Source: Conidiobolus incongruus B7586
Lineage: Eukaryota > Entomophthoromycota > Entomophthoromycetes > Entomophthorales > Conidiobolaceae
DNA length: 64,000 nucleotides
Assembly (NCBI GenBank): GCA_000697335.1
Contig: JNEM01016785.1
Coordinates: 1-64,000 of the forward strand
Direction: 5' to 3'
Position 1 is the stretch's first letter. The number at the start of each line of letters is the position of its first letter. Below are positions 35,442 to 47,123 of the stretch, piece after piece. The notes below the pieces were generated by a model. The model had not been told where the DNA came from. It saw nothing but the letters and a program-made list of their open reading frames with translations, and ran no database searches. The translations under genes were made by a program, and so were the position numbers.

Positions 35442-37623
35442 TTCAGGTAAATTACAAACATAATAGTAGTCGCTAGGAAAGTTATATTTAAGATTAATTG
35501 AATCCTAGATACTAACATGCTTTATAAATAAATTGTCATTTTAAATATTATATATTTTTCAAACATATTTTTTGAGTGTGAGCACTAACCCTATTTAACA
35601 TAATTTAGCATTTAATAAATGCGTAAATATATAAATTCAAAATAATCAAGAACGATAAAAATGATCAACATTTTAAATAATGAAATATTCGGAATTCTTA
35701 GTCGTGCTCATGGATATATGATTTTTTTAATATTATGATCAATATAATTTGAGATCAAATAATCAAGATCATATTTTTATAAATAATTTCAATGAAAGAA
35801 ATAACTTGATTTCAAATTAATTTCCATTAATAAAATATTTTTTTGAAATGGAATATGGAAATTATCAATGTTGAATAACATATATTTTATTAATACAAGT
35901 CTATTATATTCCTCAGTTTTTCATAGCTATATTCATGGATATTGTATTAAACCATCATTTTGATATTTCTATTATTATATAAGATTATATCAAATAAATA
36001 ATTGCAATAATTTATATACTTAAAATATTGAAATTAAAGTATAAATATTTAATTAAATTATGAATTATTCTCAAAATAAATAGGTAATTAATAAATTAAA
36101 AATAATGAAATCGCCAAATACTGATATATTAGAAAATATAATTTATTATACAAATAGTAAAAATTAATTCCATTAATTTCAAACTGAAAATAATACTTCG
36201 ATAGTTTGTCCAATACTATACTAATTAAAATGTCAAAATATAAAAAGCCAGTAATTAATTTGCATATTATAATATTTTCTGTAAGGTAATGTATATAATT
36301 AGTTACTATATAAGTTAATTTTTAATTTTATTAACTGTATTCAAATTGGCTTATATTTTTAAATTTGATATGAATCCAAATGAATGGCCAAATCAGCCTG
36401 GTGTGTTTTGTTTGGTAATAAGGTTGAACAATTTTTTATTATGATTAGATCGATTGCAGCTGTTAACAGGTTATCAATTGAATAAATTATTATTTTCAAA
36501 GAACAATGTGGTTTTTAATACTTTTATACTTTATGGATTAATATCATTTCAGGAGATAATTGTTAGGACTAGTCGAACGAAGAAATTGATAACAGAACCA
36601 TTTATCCTAATGATGTTATAACAATATCCTTTAAAATTATATATTCGCGTAAATATATAATAATTTTATTCAATTAAATTCCTGACTAAATTCATTAGCT
36701 GACATAAAATATTTTCGTGTTTGATAAGAAATAACTTTAGAATTTTGTTAGTATTATTAGTTTCTAATTTGATGATTTATAATATTACGATAAATTGATA
36801 TATATATATATTGTTAATCATTTGTTATGACAGTTGCCACATCTAGCCATTATATTATTTTTCATATTAATAGCTTTACAAATTTTAAATCCATTACCAT
36901 AAATTTACAATAAACATTATATAAAGAGTAAGAGTAACTAAACTTATAAAAACCTAAAATAATCAATAATAAAAGAAAATATAGTTAAAACAATATTAAG
37001 AATGATTTTTTAATTACATCATTTGAAGATTTTAGCCCAATTTTTGAATTGAAACTAGACAAATCATTAGTGATAAGATTGTCAATTTCAAAATAATTTG
37101 CAATTTTTTAGATGAAAAATATATTTTTTCTAATTACTCTGAATATTCATATGATTTATAGTCAATGAAACCATACGTGGCAATTTGTTATTATTCTATT
37201 ATTGTTAATTGTTGATTGAATGCTGGTGTAAACTTGACTAAATTCTTTATTTCATTGTTTCAAATTGGCCAATATTTTAGTAAATTCTTGACATTGGCCA
37301 TGTCTTTTTGAAACTGAAACTATTAAAAACGTTTGTGAGTAAAGGAGTATTTTTGACAATGATTATTTTATCAAATTAAACTTTTGTAATTATGAAAATA
37401 TATAGTATATTCCATCAAGAATACTAAAAGGCTATTTTAATTTTACATTCTAACTATAAGCGTAATGATAATGATCAGCCAATCAAATTAATATTTTGAA
37501 ACTTGAGGTCAAGTGGGATATATGACATTGTAACATATTTCAATATTTAATTCCAACTTATCTTTCAAAATTCTATATTTCATTTATTTATTTTTTTTAA
37601 ACCTTTTCTAATTATTGCTCAAA
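35442..37623. other. gene-poor spacer
   Basis: AT-rich. Two short exon-like pieces near 36370-36414 and 36554-36620 can be joined to 38 codons but match nothing I know; I do not call them. No repeats of note. Confidence 0.45.
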
Positions 37624-38476
37624 ATGATCTGTATTGATAATGGTAATTAAATACATTTATATTATAACTGAATAGTTTATTAATTTTGATATTTTAGTTA
37701 GCTTATATTCCGACTATTCACAGAATAGTAAAAGAAATAGTATAGATATTTACTCGATTAAATCTCAGTCACGCTTAATTAATCCTTCAAGATTATCTAT
37801 TGCTACTTTCAATAATTCTATTGTATCATTAGATAATATAAATCAATTTAAATCCACATCTTGCCCAACATCACCTACAACTATATTTGATCATTCCAAC
37901 TTTCAATCTCAAAGAAATTCTATTATTGTTGAGCCTGAGCACCATTACAATGAACGAAGTCATTCACCCAATAAGAGCGGTTTTAAGAATAAATTCTTCC
38001 GTTATACTAATTTCTCAACTAAAATACCCCATCGTTATAAAAATCTCAGCCACGGCTCAATGAATAGCTATCGCTCTAACCAATGCCTTTTGTCACAGAG
38101 ATACTTCCAGCTCCCATCTCCAATAGCTTCAACCACATTATTTTATGATAGAAATCATTTAGACCATATGCATCACTCAAAACTTCATTTGGATGAAGAA
38201 GACCAAATTCAAAAATTGGAATTAATAATGGCTAAAATTCAAAATATTTCAAATCGAAGTTCTTTGAGTGAACAGAGATTTATTTCTCGAGGAATGTATT
38301 CTACACATTACTCTTATGAAGGGAAAAAGAGTCATAAATCCAATCATAATATCAGAAAATCAAACTCTGTTAATGAACAAAGAAAAGATAAAACAGAGTT
38401 GGATGGCTTAATAGATGGATTAATTCGTGGAGATAAAATGACAATGGATACCCAGAAATTCGTACCTAGAAATTAA
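37624..38476 (+). CDS. basic Ser/Asn/His-rich protein of unknown function
   Basis: Exon 37698-38476 is a clear 260-codon open frame; a small first exon (37624-37642, MICIDN) joined by a 55-nt intron gives a start and 265 residues in all. The protein is low complexity and probably disordered, with many Ser, Asn, His and Arg residues. One helical piece (EDQIQKLELIMAKIQNISN) and a conserved-looking end, ELDGLIDGLIRGDKM, stand out. Serine clusters next to basic residues (RKSNSV, KRNSID) could be kinase sites. I recognise no family. The first exon is the least certain part. Confidence 0.6.
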
Positions 38477-38836
38477 TTTTCATATTTTTCATTTATATTT
38501 AAAATTATTATTTTCATTTAGAGGTTGAATATTATAATAAAATAACATGCTATATTGGAAATAATATTATTTTTTTTAAGATTACTTTTCTTATTATGTC
38601 ATTATTAATAAATTTTCTTTATTGAATTGGATTTCACTTAAATATTATTGATTCACTAAAAGCATAAAAGAGAACAAATATTCAAAGTAGAACTACCAAT
38701 TAATATAATACAAATGTAAATAATATAATATATCAATTAGAAATAATCATCGTTATGTATTAAAACAAAGTTATTATTATATAAAATAGGATTGGATATA
38801 GCAGATAGAATGAAAGAAGCTGATATTAGGCTATTA
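38477..38836. other. convergent spacer
   Basis: AT-rich 3' spacer between the Ser-rich gene and the V-ATPase gene; nothing found. Confidence 0.6.
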
Positions 38837-41284
38837 TTAGTCAATGAGTTGTTGGAATCTTTCTTCCATTTCCTTCTTCAATTGTGTATAACGCTCAACA
38901 AGAGCTTCTTGACCATCAGCAGGATCTTCGAATTTCATTGATGAAAGCTTATAGATGATATCACCCATAGAGTCACGGATCTTTGCAAAAGTAATTTGGT
39001 TATTGGTTACTTCTACAGCGTGAATAGCCAATTCGTAGAAACGAATCATATTACGTAAGAGCCAGACAGTCTTATAGAAGGGACAATAACGGTCATAGGT
39101 AGAGTAACCATTTTGTTGTAAGAAATCATCTTTAATAATTCTAGCAACTTCAAGGGTGATCTTATCTGATTCAGCTAAAGCACTCTTACCAACAAGTTGG
39201 ACAATTTCAGAAAGATCTTCTTCCATTTGAAGAATTTCTTTACATTTAGTTCTCAAGGGAATGAAATCGGGATCAGCAGTTTCATAATAAGGTTCAAGAG
39301 CCTTAATGTACTTTGAGTAGGAGATAGACCAGTTAACAGAAGGGAAATGCTTTCTTTGAGCCAATTTCTTGTCCAAACCCCAGAACACTTGAACGATACC
39401 AAGGGTGGCACTAGTAACAGGATCAGAGAAATCACCACCAGGAGGTGAGACAGCACCAACAACACTAACACTACCTTCACGCTTGGGATTACCAAGACAG
39501 ACAACACGACCGGCACGTTCGTAGAAAGAAGCGAGACGAGCACCCAAGTAAGCAGGATAACCACTATCAGCAGGCATTTCAGCCAAACGACCGGAAATTT
39601 CACGAAGAGCTTCGGCCCAACGAGAACTGGAGTCAGCCATCATAGCAACGTGACGACCTTGATCACGGAAGTATTCAGAGAGGGTAATACCGGTGTAGAT
39701 GGAAGCTTCACGAGCAGCTACAGGCATGTTAGAAGTGTTAGCAACTAAAGTAGTACGCTTCATGATAGATTCCTTTTGACCATTGATTTCAACAGAAAGT
39801 TCGGGGAAGTCCATTAAGACTTCAGCCATTTCGTTACCACGTTCACCACAACCAACGTAAATAATAATGTCAGAGTTAGAGTACTTGGAAAGAGATTGGG
39901 AAATGACAGTTTTACCACATCCGAAAGCACCAGGAATGGCAGTGGTACCACCTTGAACGCAGGGAAATAAACCGTCCAAGACACGTTGACCAGTCAAAAG
40001 AGGATGATTGGCACTTAATTTTTCAGCAACAGGACGAGGAGAACGGACGGGCCAGAGTTGCATCATAGTATATTTAGTCTTTTGACCATCAAATTCAGTT
40101 TCGAGAACAACATCTTCTAAGGTGTATTGACCCTTGGGAGCAATATAAGAAACAGTACCCAAAGCCTTGGGGGGAAGTAAAATGGAGTGATTGCTGACAA
40201 GAGAATTTTCATAGACGCTACCGTAAATATCACCACCTACAATATGATCGCCAACCTAAAAATGAAGTTAAAAACAAGTCAAGTGTAAAATGACTAATAT
40301 ATATTACCTTGAATTGACCAGGAGTAAAATCCCAGGAAATTTTTTTATCCAAAGCAGATGTAGCAATACCACGAGGGATATAAATACTTTGAGACAATTC
40401 TTGAATATCCTAAAATACCTATTAAAAGACTAAAAAAATAGAGGGTTGATATTAAATAAAATTACTTTGAGGGGACGTTGAATACCGTCAAAAATATTGG
40501 ACATTAAACCTAAGAAAATGTTAATAAAATGAATTTGAATACAAAGCAAATTATTTGAATTTACCAGGTCCTAATTCAACAGACAAAGGTTTACCAGTCT
40601 TTAATACGGGATCACCAACACAGAGACCAGCTAAAGCATTCATCAATACAAAAATAAAATTAACAAGTCAAATTATACTCACCAGTTTCTTCATATACTT
40701 GAATAGTAGTTTTATCATGTTCAATACGAATGACTTCACCAACTAATTCTTCGTAACCGACACGAACCTGATTGCAAGAATTATAAGATTAAAATAAAAT
40801 AATTTAAAAAATATATTAATTATTACCAATTCGTACATAGCAGAACCAGTCATCTTTTCGGCGACAACGACTATAATTGAGAAATTCAGGAATTAGATTT
40901 GATGATGGTAGATTATGGTAATTAAATTACCAGGTCCAGATACTGAGAAAACGTAACCATATTGAGATTCGTTATCAGCATCTCTAATTTTTGGGAGATC
41001 TTTTTTAGCATTTTCTAAAGCACCTGCCTATAATAAATATGACCAAGTAAATAAATTTATTATTAATGAGTAAAATAAATTAATAACAAACCATTTTTAA
41101 TTTATTGGGTCAATAAGAAAAGTTCTAGTAAATATTAAAGAGAATTAAAAGGCTATAAATGATGATTCAATCGATTTTCTGAATTGATATTGAGTTATTC
41201 TACTAAGTTAATATATGATTAACCAATCAATGAAATCATTTAACTTTAGATTATTCAATCACTCACATATTTAGTCGTCACCAT
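38837..41284 (-). CDS. VMA1: V-type proton ATPase catalytic subunit A
   Basis: Eight exons, 41284-41267, 41027-40931, 40870-40827, 40767-40683, 40630-40565, 40509-40466, 40409-40308 and 40255-38837, give 624 residues, the normal size. The N-terminal barrel ([33 protein letters not shown]), the non-homologous insert ([20 protein letters not shown]), and the catalytic core with Walker A GAFGCGKT (residues 261-268), the catalytic region [19 protein letters not shown] and [20 protein letters not shown] are all present. It hydrolyses ATP to drive proton pumping into vacuoles and endosomes. The site occupied by the VDE intein in budding yeast is uninterrupted. Introns crowd the 5' third. A different first exon (ATG near 41095) is possible. 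Confidence 0.95.
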
Positions 41285-42968
41285 TTTATTAAAATCAGAT
41301 ATTTGAATTGTTTTAATTATTCTTCAATAAAATTTATATTATTATTAATGAGAAATTAATTTTCTTCAATAAATTTAGAATATATTTAAAGTTATTTTAT
41401 TATTATTATTATTATTATTACTATTATTACTATTATTATGATTTAATACAGAGTGTTTTTCTGATTACTCTATTCAATTCATAGTTATTCAAAAAGTCAC
41501 AAATCCACTATTTTAATTTTCTCATTTAAACCCAATTAACAAAATAAAATTAATAATTTTTTTGTGACATAAAATAAATGCTGATAAACCTTTTTCTTTT
41601 GAATATAAGCTAAACAATATTTCCAAAAATTTTAATTTATAAATTATATGTTTCATTATTATTCAAATATACTGTATAAACCATTATCAATTGAAAATAC
41701 TGAAATAATAATTTACATCTTCTGTGACATAATTAAACTTATCATTGCTTTAAATAATAAACTATTAACTGATCAATTCAAAACTCAAAATTGAATTGTA
41801 AATAATATTTCTGACTAAAAATTTAATTAAGTAGATAAAAGTTTATAAGTTGTATTTTAAAATAGTGATAATCTAAGATGAGTTATAATAGCGTTAACTT
41901 TTAGTTAAAATATGCTGAAATCAAAGTATATTACTATACATTGTTAAATTATTTTCAGTGTTTCTCTGGTTAGTTATTTCACGAAAAGTTTCATTAATGT
42001 AAATAATTGTAAATAACACATAAAATTTATATTTCGAAATAATATTTATATAATGTGTTAATATCATTAAGAGTTTATTAATTATAATTTCAGAGTATAT
42101 TCTCTGGATACAAGTAGTATATTTTATGATTATTCTATTAGTTTCAGTTCCCTTATGTAATTTTACTTGGTTTGATAATATTATTTTATATAATTCGCTA
42201 TTAAAATTTTAATGATACATACATACTGAGTATGTAATAAATCCATATCATTTATCTTTCTTATCATAGATATTTAGTAAATTAGTGTAATATCAGTATT
42301 AATACCTCTCCCTACCAAATACTGTCCATTTTAATATTCTAAAATTGTTTAACCTTAATGAAAATTTTCTAAAGATAATTTTTGAAAATATTAAATAGTA
42401 CTAATTTCAATAATATAAAAACAGATATATATTTAATTTATATTATTATAATGATATATTGAATCATATTTTACTTTATGTAAATTAATTCAAAATTATA
42501 TTCTTTAATATTTGCGAATAAAATAAATTACAAATTCAAAAAAAACTTTTTTGACAAAGATCATTAATATATATTTAGACTTGTTTAAGGCTTGTAATAT
42601 ATATAATTTTACAAACTAAAATATATTATAAAGTAATGGTATTGATTAAATCTATAAATCGGTTATTTTTACAATGAAACTGGGTAAGATTTTCAAATTT
42701 GAATCCAATTCTGTAGAGATATTTGAATGATTCAAAAATAATTTATTAATATTCCATCAGTGAATTATTTCATATATTTAAAACTTTTAAAGTATATGAT
42801 ATATAATGACATCTTACCATTTTATTAATAGTTCAAATATTATTTTAAATTTGGAGATTGTTATTTAAACTCGCATGAAATATCAACTCCTTACAAAATA
42901 TTGCTTGTTAGAAATATAACTATTACTTTTGAAATTATTTTCAATTTTCAAAATTGGTGATACAGAAA

Positions 42969-43003
<35 letters not shown>

Positions 43004-44725
43004 ATAAATAATAATATTGAAATTAATTCTAATATTTTGATTATTAAGAGATAAAACTTCAAAATTAATATTTCCATCAATCTCAATTGAATACTACAGG
43101 TAGAAACTTTAAAATAAATAGAAATAATATTTATTAAATATATTTAAATAATTTTTATAATAATAAATATATAATTAATACAAGGATTAATAAGGATTAC
43201 TTTTAATTTTAATAAAATTTTCAGTAATCATTATTAATTTGATATTGCGTTAAATTTATAATTAGATTAAAATAAGGATTAATTTATAAAAAATAATGTA
43301 AAATAATATAGTGATACCTCAAATATCGCATATCAATGCAAAAAACAAAATGTCAAATTCTGCGTAATTTTGTTTTATAATTTTATAGATATTTGTATAA
43401 ATAAATATTTTATCTCATTAAACTGATTTTATACCAGAAATAGAAGAAAAAAAATTCGTAGATCTTCATATTTAGTGCTTTACATTGATAAGAGATTTTG
43501 GAGAAACCACAGTATTGATTTAAAACTAAGAAAATTCGATTGAATTTTTTCATAATATTAGTTCTCAAACCCCAATTATTCACTCAGATTGGGCAGTGAT
43601 ATGTTTGGAAAGGCACTTATTAAAGAATATTTTGTAAAATATAGTCGATATAGTCTCTTACATTTGGTTTTAAATATGTTTTTTGCAATTTTTAGCTCTT
43701 TAACCTTGTATATATTTAGCATGCTGGGTTTGAAGAACATAATCCAAATACATTTTTTAAATATTCGAATGCTATTTCTGTCAAAAATAGAAATAATTAT
43801 TGTTATAAATAGATGCTTGTAGTGATCTGATTGATCGTTTGATAGCAATATGTCTATCACAGAAGGAGCAATCATTTTAAAAAAAATAATAATTTTAATT
43901 TTATGCCACGAAAATTTCTGCAAAGATTGTTCTTTATTTATTATTAATGTTTTAAACTATAAACAAAATAATATATATATATATATATATATAATTTCAC
44001 TTTGAAAAATAATATTTAAGGGTATATATGATATATTTTTCATTTGTTAAAATTTTAAATATAATCAATAATTATATGCATTTTATATTATATTTTAATG
44101 TAAATCATAAACTATTGAAATTTTATATTAATTTGAATAAAATTAAAAATAGAAATAAGAAAGTATTTGGAAAATCATTAACAAATATAGAAATTGATTC
44201 GAATGTCTTTAATTTATGAATCGAAAGTTTCTCAAAATAGCAACAGTTAATAATTATGGAAATTAATTTTATTTATATTTTGAAAATGAAATTTTGATTT
44301 TGGGTATTGAAAAAAAGAAGAAAATGTAAATGTGATTTAGATAAAAATGTGAACATTAGATTCAAAATCTAAGAGATTTATTAATTTTAACTATATATAA
44401 TATAATAAAATTAATATATTTTTATACTTCATTTGAGACCAATTGAAAGTAAAAATATACTCTCAAAATTTTGCTTTAATACAACGTCCCTAATTATAAT
44501 CTTAGCTTCTTCAGATAATTAATCTAACTTTTCCATGATTGTTTATTTATTAAGGAAAATTCGCCATTTAATTGGTCCATATTTTTGAAATATCATGCAA
44601 ATAAGAAATTTAATAAATGCTTACTATGAAAATTTCATGCAATCATGCCAAAATTTTCAGTGACAAACCAGGCTCAGGGATTTAGTAAATGAACTTCACA
44701 AGTTCAGGGATTTCTCACAAGCGAA
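41285..44725. other. gene-poor AT-rich block
   Basis: 3.4 kb with TA microsatellites at about 42972-43001 and 43974-43993, a TTA run near 41398-41425, and scattered short frames typical of AT-rich DNA. The longest (43576-43923, minus) is rejected below. The last 60 bases before 44726 carry two copies of TCAGGGATTT (44675 and 44704), possibly upstream sites of the chitinase gene. Confidence 0.5.
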
Positions 44726-44759
44726 TGACTCATGCACAGTTTGCAATCATAATATAAAA
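44726..44759 (+). promoter_or_regulatory. chitinase promoter: TGACTCA site and TATA box
   Basis: TGACTCA at 44726-44732 is a perfect AP-1/Gcn4-type site. TATAAAA at 44753-44759 is 50 bases before the preferred start codon at 44810. The direct repeat TCAGGGATTT lies 20-50 bases further upstream. Confidence 0.5.
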
Positions 44760-44809
44760 TCCAAGTTGATAAGTTGATTTGCATCATATTTACTTTGAAA
44801 TATAATATA

Positions 44810-46315
44810 ATGAATTATTTGTTATTAGTTTTGGTATCTCATATAACAGCATCCAAAGTACCTTTGGGTTATCCACTTCCCCCTTATCCAACCCCCGCTA
44901 TTATTTCAAAGTACTCACCTTTTCCATCTTATTACCCAGTTATTCCATCGAACCCCCCTCCTATTCCAACTCATAACCCAGTTATTCCATCGAACTCCCC
45001 TCCTATCCCAACTCATAATTCAGTTATTCCATCGAACTCTCCTCCTATTCCAACTAATACATATGATCCAGTAGCTCCTACCTCTAACCCAACATATCCA
45101 CCAACTAATCAAACTGCACCTTCTGGAGACAAAGTTGTTGTCGGTTATTACGTTCCATGGGGTAAAATTGAGCCAGAGCAAATTAACATGAAAATGCTAA
45201 CTCATATCAACTATGGTTTTGCTACCTTACACAAAAGGGATAACCCAGCTGAAATTTTTGTTGAAGAAGGTTATGATACTAAACGTATTAGACAAATCCA
45301 GCAGCTGGCCAAACAAAATGGTGTTAAATCGCTCATCTCAATCGGTGGATGGACTGGTTCCCAAACTTTCTCAACTGTAGCTAAAAGCCCTGAATTGAGA
45401 AGACAATTCATCAATAATGCACTTGTATTCGTGAGATCTTCTGGAAGTTCAGCATACAATAGCACTGGCTCAGGAGGTTATGGCTTAGATGGTATTGATA
45501 TTGACTGGGAATTCCCAACTTGTCAAGGATCAGATAACAATGAGAAAGATCCTAATGACACTGCCAATTATTTGCTACTCCTGAAAGAATTAAGGGAAGC
45601 TTTGGATAAGGAGCACCCCTATGATCGCAAGTTAATAACCGCTGCTGTCCGTGTTGAACCCTTCTTTGATCCAAGCTGCAAACCATTAGATAACGTCAGT
45701 GAATTCGCACCCTTGTTCGATTTCATCAACATCATGGCTTACGATATCATGGGTCCCTGGTCAACTACTACTGGTCCTAACGCTCCATTGGAAGCCGATC
45801 CCTCTAAAAATGCTAATACTTACAGTTTTGCTCAATCTATCAACAGTTGGACCAAAGCTGGCTTCCCTGAAAATAAATTAGTTGGTGGGCTTGCTTTCTA
45901 CGGTCGTTCAATGACCACTAAAGGCGACATGAATTCCAATCCTAACAATATTTATGTTGAAAAAGAAGCCAAGACACCTAGGGGAGATGAATTTGATACT
46001 TGTGAAGCTAATGCAATCAATAACGAAGGTGCCATCTGTTCAGGAGTTTGGAAATACAAGAGTATTGTTCAAAATGTATTCAATGATGATGGTTCTTGCA
46101 AAGCTGGATGGACGCAACATTGGGATTCTACCACCAAGACACCATGGTTATTCAACTCGCAATCAAAGACATTTATCTCTTATGACGATCCAAAATCCAT
46201 CCAAATCAAGGTAGATTATGCTAAGAAGCAGAATCTTCGCGGTGTTATGATCTGGGATCTAAGTATGGATCATCAAAATCAACTTTTGAATGTAGTTCAA
46301 TCCATTCGAAAATAA
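44810..46315 (+). CDS. secreted GH18 chitinase
   Basis: Intronless. I take the second Met (44810) because it starts a proper signal peptide, MNYLLLVLVSHITAS; the frame is open from 44774. Length is then 501 residues. A Pro/Ser-rich linker carries three near-perfect repeats of about 15 residues (PVIPSNSPPIPTHN type, 44935-45055). The catalytic barrel begins at VVVGYYVPWG, with the SIGGW motif and the active-site signature DGIDIDWE (general acid Glu), then NIMAYDIMG and GVMIWDLSMD at the end. It should hydrolyse chitin outside the cell, in wall remodelling or in attack on insect or fungal chitin. No separate chitin-binding module is seen; the Pro-rich repeats are N-terminal, an unusual place for a linker. 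Confidence 0.93.
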   Translation: MNYLLLVLVSHITASKVPLGYPLPPYPTPAIISKYSPFPSYYPVIPSNPPPIPTHNPVIPSNSPPIPTHNSVIPSNSPPIPTNTYDPVAPTSNPTYPPTNQTAPSGDKVVVGYYVPWGKIEPEQINMKMLTHINYGFATLHKRDNPAEIFVEEGYDTKRIRQIQQLAKQNGVKSLISIGGWTGSQTFSTVAKSPELRRQFINNALVFVRSSGSSAYNSTGSGGYGLDGIDIDWEFPTCQGSDNNEKDPNDTANYLLLLKELREALDKEHPYDRKLITAAVRVEPFFDPSCKPLDNVSEFAPLFDFINIMAYDIMGPWSTTTGPNAPLEADPSKNANTYSFAQSINSWTKAGFPENKLVGGLAFYGRSMTTKGDMNSNPNNIYVEKEAKTPRGDEFDTCEANAINNEGAICSGVWKYKSIVQNVFNDDGSCKAGWTQHWDSTTKTPWLFNSQSKTFISYDDPKSIQIKVDYAKKQNLRGVMIWDLSMDHQNQLLNVVQSIRK

Positions 46316-46890
46316 TTAATCAATATATATTTATAATAATAATAATAACAATAATAATAAATTATATAATATATTTATTATTAATATTGTTTTTATATTT
46401 TATTTAAACATAATTGATAAATCAAATATAATTTATTATTAATTTAAGGATTTCAATTGGACTATAATTAATTTATCTAATTTTTTGTTAAAAAAAATTA
46501 TAATATTATAAATTAAAATATATTTATATATAAGTTTAATGATTATGAATTTATTAGAGATAATATTAAGAAATGTAATTTTTCTAATATACAATAATAA
46601 TGATAATTAAATCAATTTAATACTTAGGATAAAATTATTACCATTCAATACTAAATCAATTATTAAAATTGTTATACTTATTTACCAAGTTGAAAAAAAT
46701 ATATCATTGGAGTTTGAAAAACATTTTCAATTAATATTAATTCATGTGATATTAAATATATTTTATAATATGGTAATAATCAATTCTATTATTTAATTTC
46801 ATGTATGATTATGAATATGTTAAAATTAGAAACAAAAATCTTTTTTTATATAAGCAAAATTTCAAATATTAATTTCATTTAATTCTATTG
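46316..46890. other. AT-rich 3' spacer
   Basis: Sequence downstream of the chitinase gene; nothing recognisable. Confidence 0.6.
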
Positions 46891-47123
46891 ATCACTGTAA
46901 CCGCTGGAGGAAATAGGTTTTAAGAGCTTAAACGGAGAATCGCCAGCGGTCAACAATAGGTTACCACAAAATTAGGTGAAAATGGCTTACTGCGAATAAA
47001 GTAAATACCCAATACTATTGGAAAGATGAGATTATTAAGTGATAGGTTCAAGCAATTCATGAAATGAGGTACCTCCAAAGTGACTTCTTGAATCAGTGTG
47101 GTAATCGGAGTTTCTTGAGTGAT
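46891..47123 (+). ncRNA. candidate structured RNA (unassigned)
   Basis: A GC-richer island in extremely AT-rich DNA without an intact gene. Nested complementarity is dense. ATCACT (46891-46896) can pair with AGTGAT (47118-47123). ACCGCTGG (46900-46907) pairs with CCAGCGGT (46943-46950) around an internal loop and a second short stem. GGTTACCAC (46959-46967) pairs with GTGGTAATC (47098-47106, one wobble). Inside it lie TTACT/AGTAA (46987/47000), CCAAT/ATTGG (47009-47021) and GGTTCAAG/CTTGAATC (47045/47087). A closing helix, a 5' hairpin with a large internal loop and a multibranched domain is the general shape of RNase P/MRP-type or H/ACA RNAs, but I find none of their diagnostic motifs. The strand is unknown. 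On the minus strand a 32-codon open stretch is a competing reading. Confidence 0.3.

Noticed and set aside
36370-36620. Two exon-like pieces (MNPNEWPNQPGVFCL and EIIVRTSRTKKLITEPF)
   Set aside because: They can be spliced in frame, but the 38-residue product matches nothing and the intron is longer than usual; too weak to list as a gene.
38837-41284. Intein in V-ATPase subunit A
   Set aside because: The P-loop region reads straight through at normal length, so no intein is present.
43576-43923. 115-codon minus-strand open frame with an opposing 77-codon plus-strand frame
   Set aside because: Composition is Ile/Lys/Phe-rich as expected from chance frames in AT-rich DNA; no domain, no promoter motif, no exon partners. 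The C-terminal FPNISLPNLSE is faintly LRR-like but too little to call.
44028-44219. 63-codon Asn/Ile/Lys frame
   Set aside because: Low-complexity chance frame in the AT-rich block before the chitinase.
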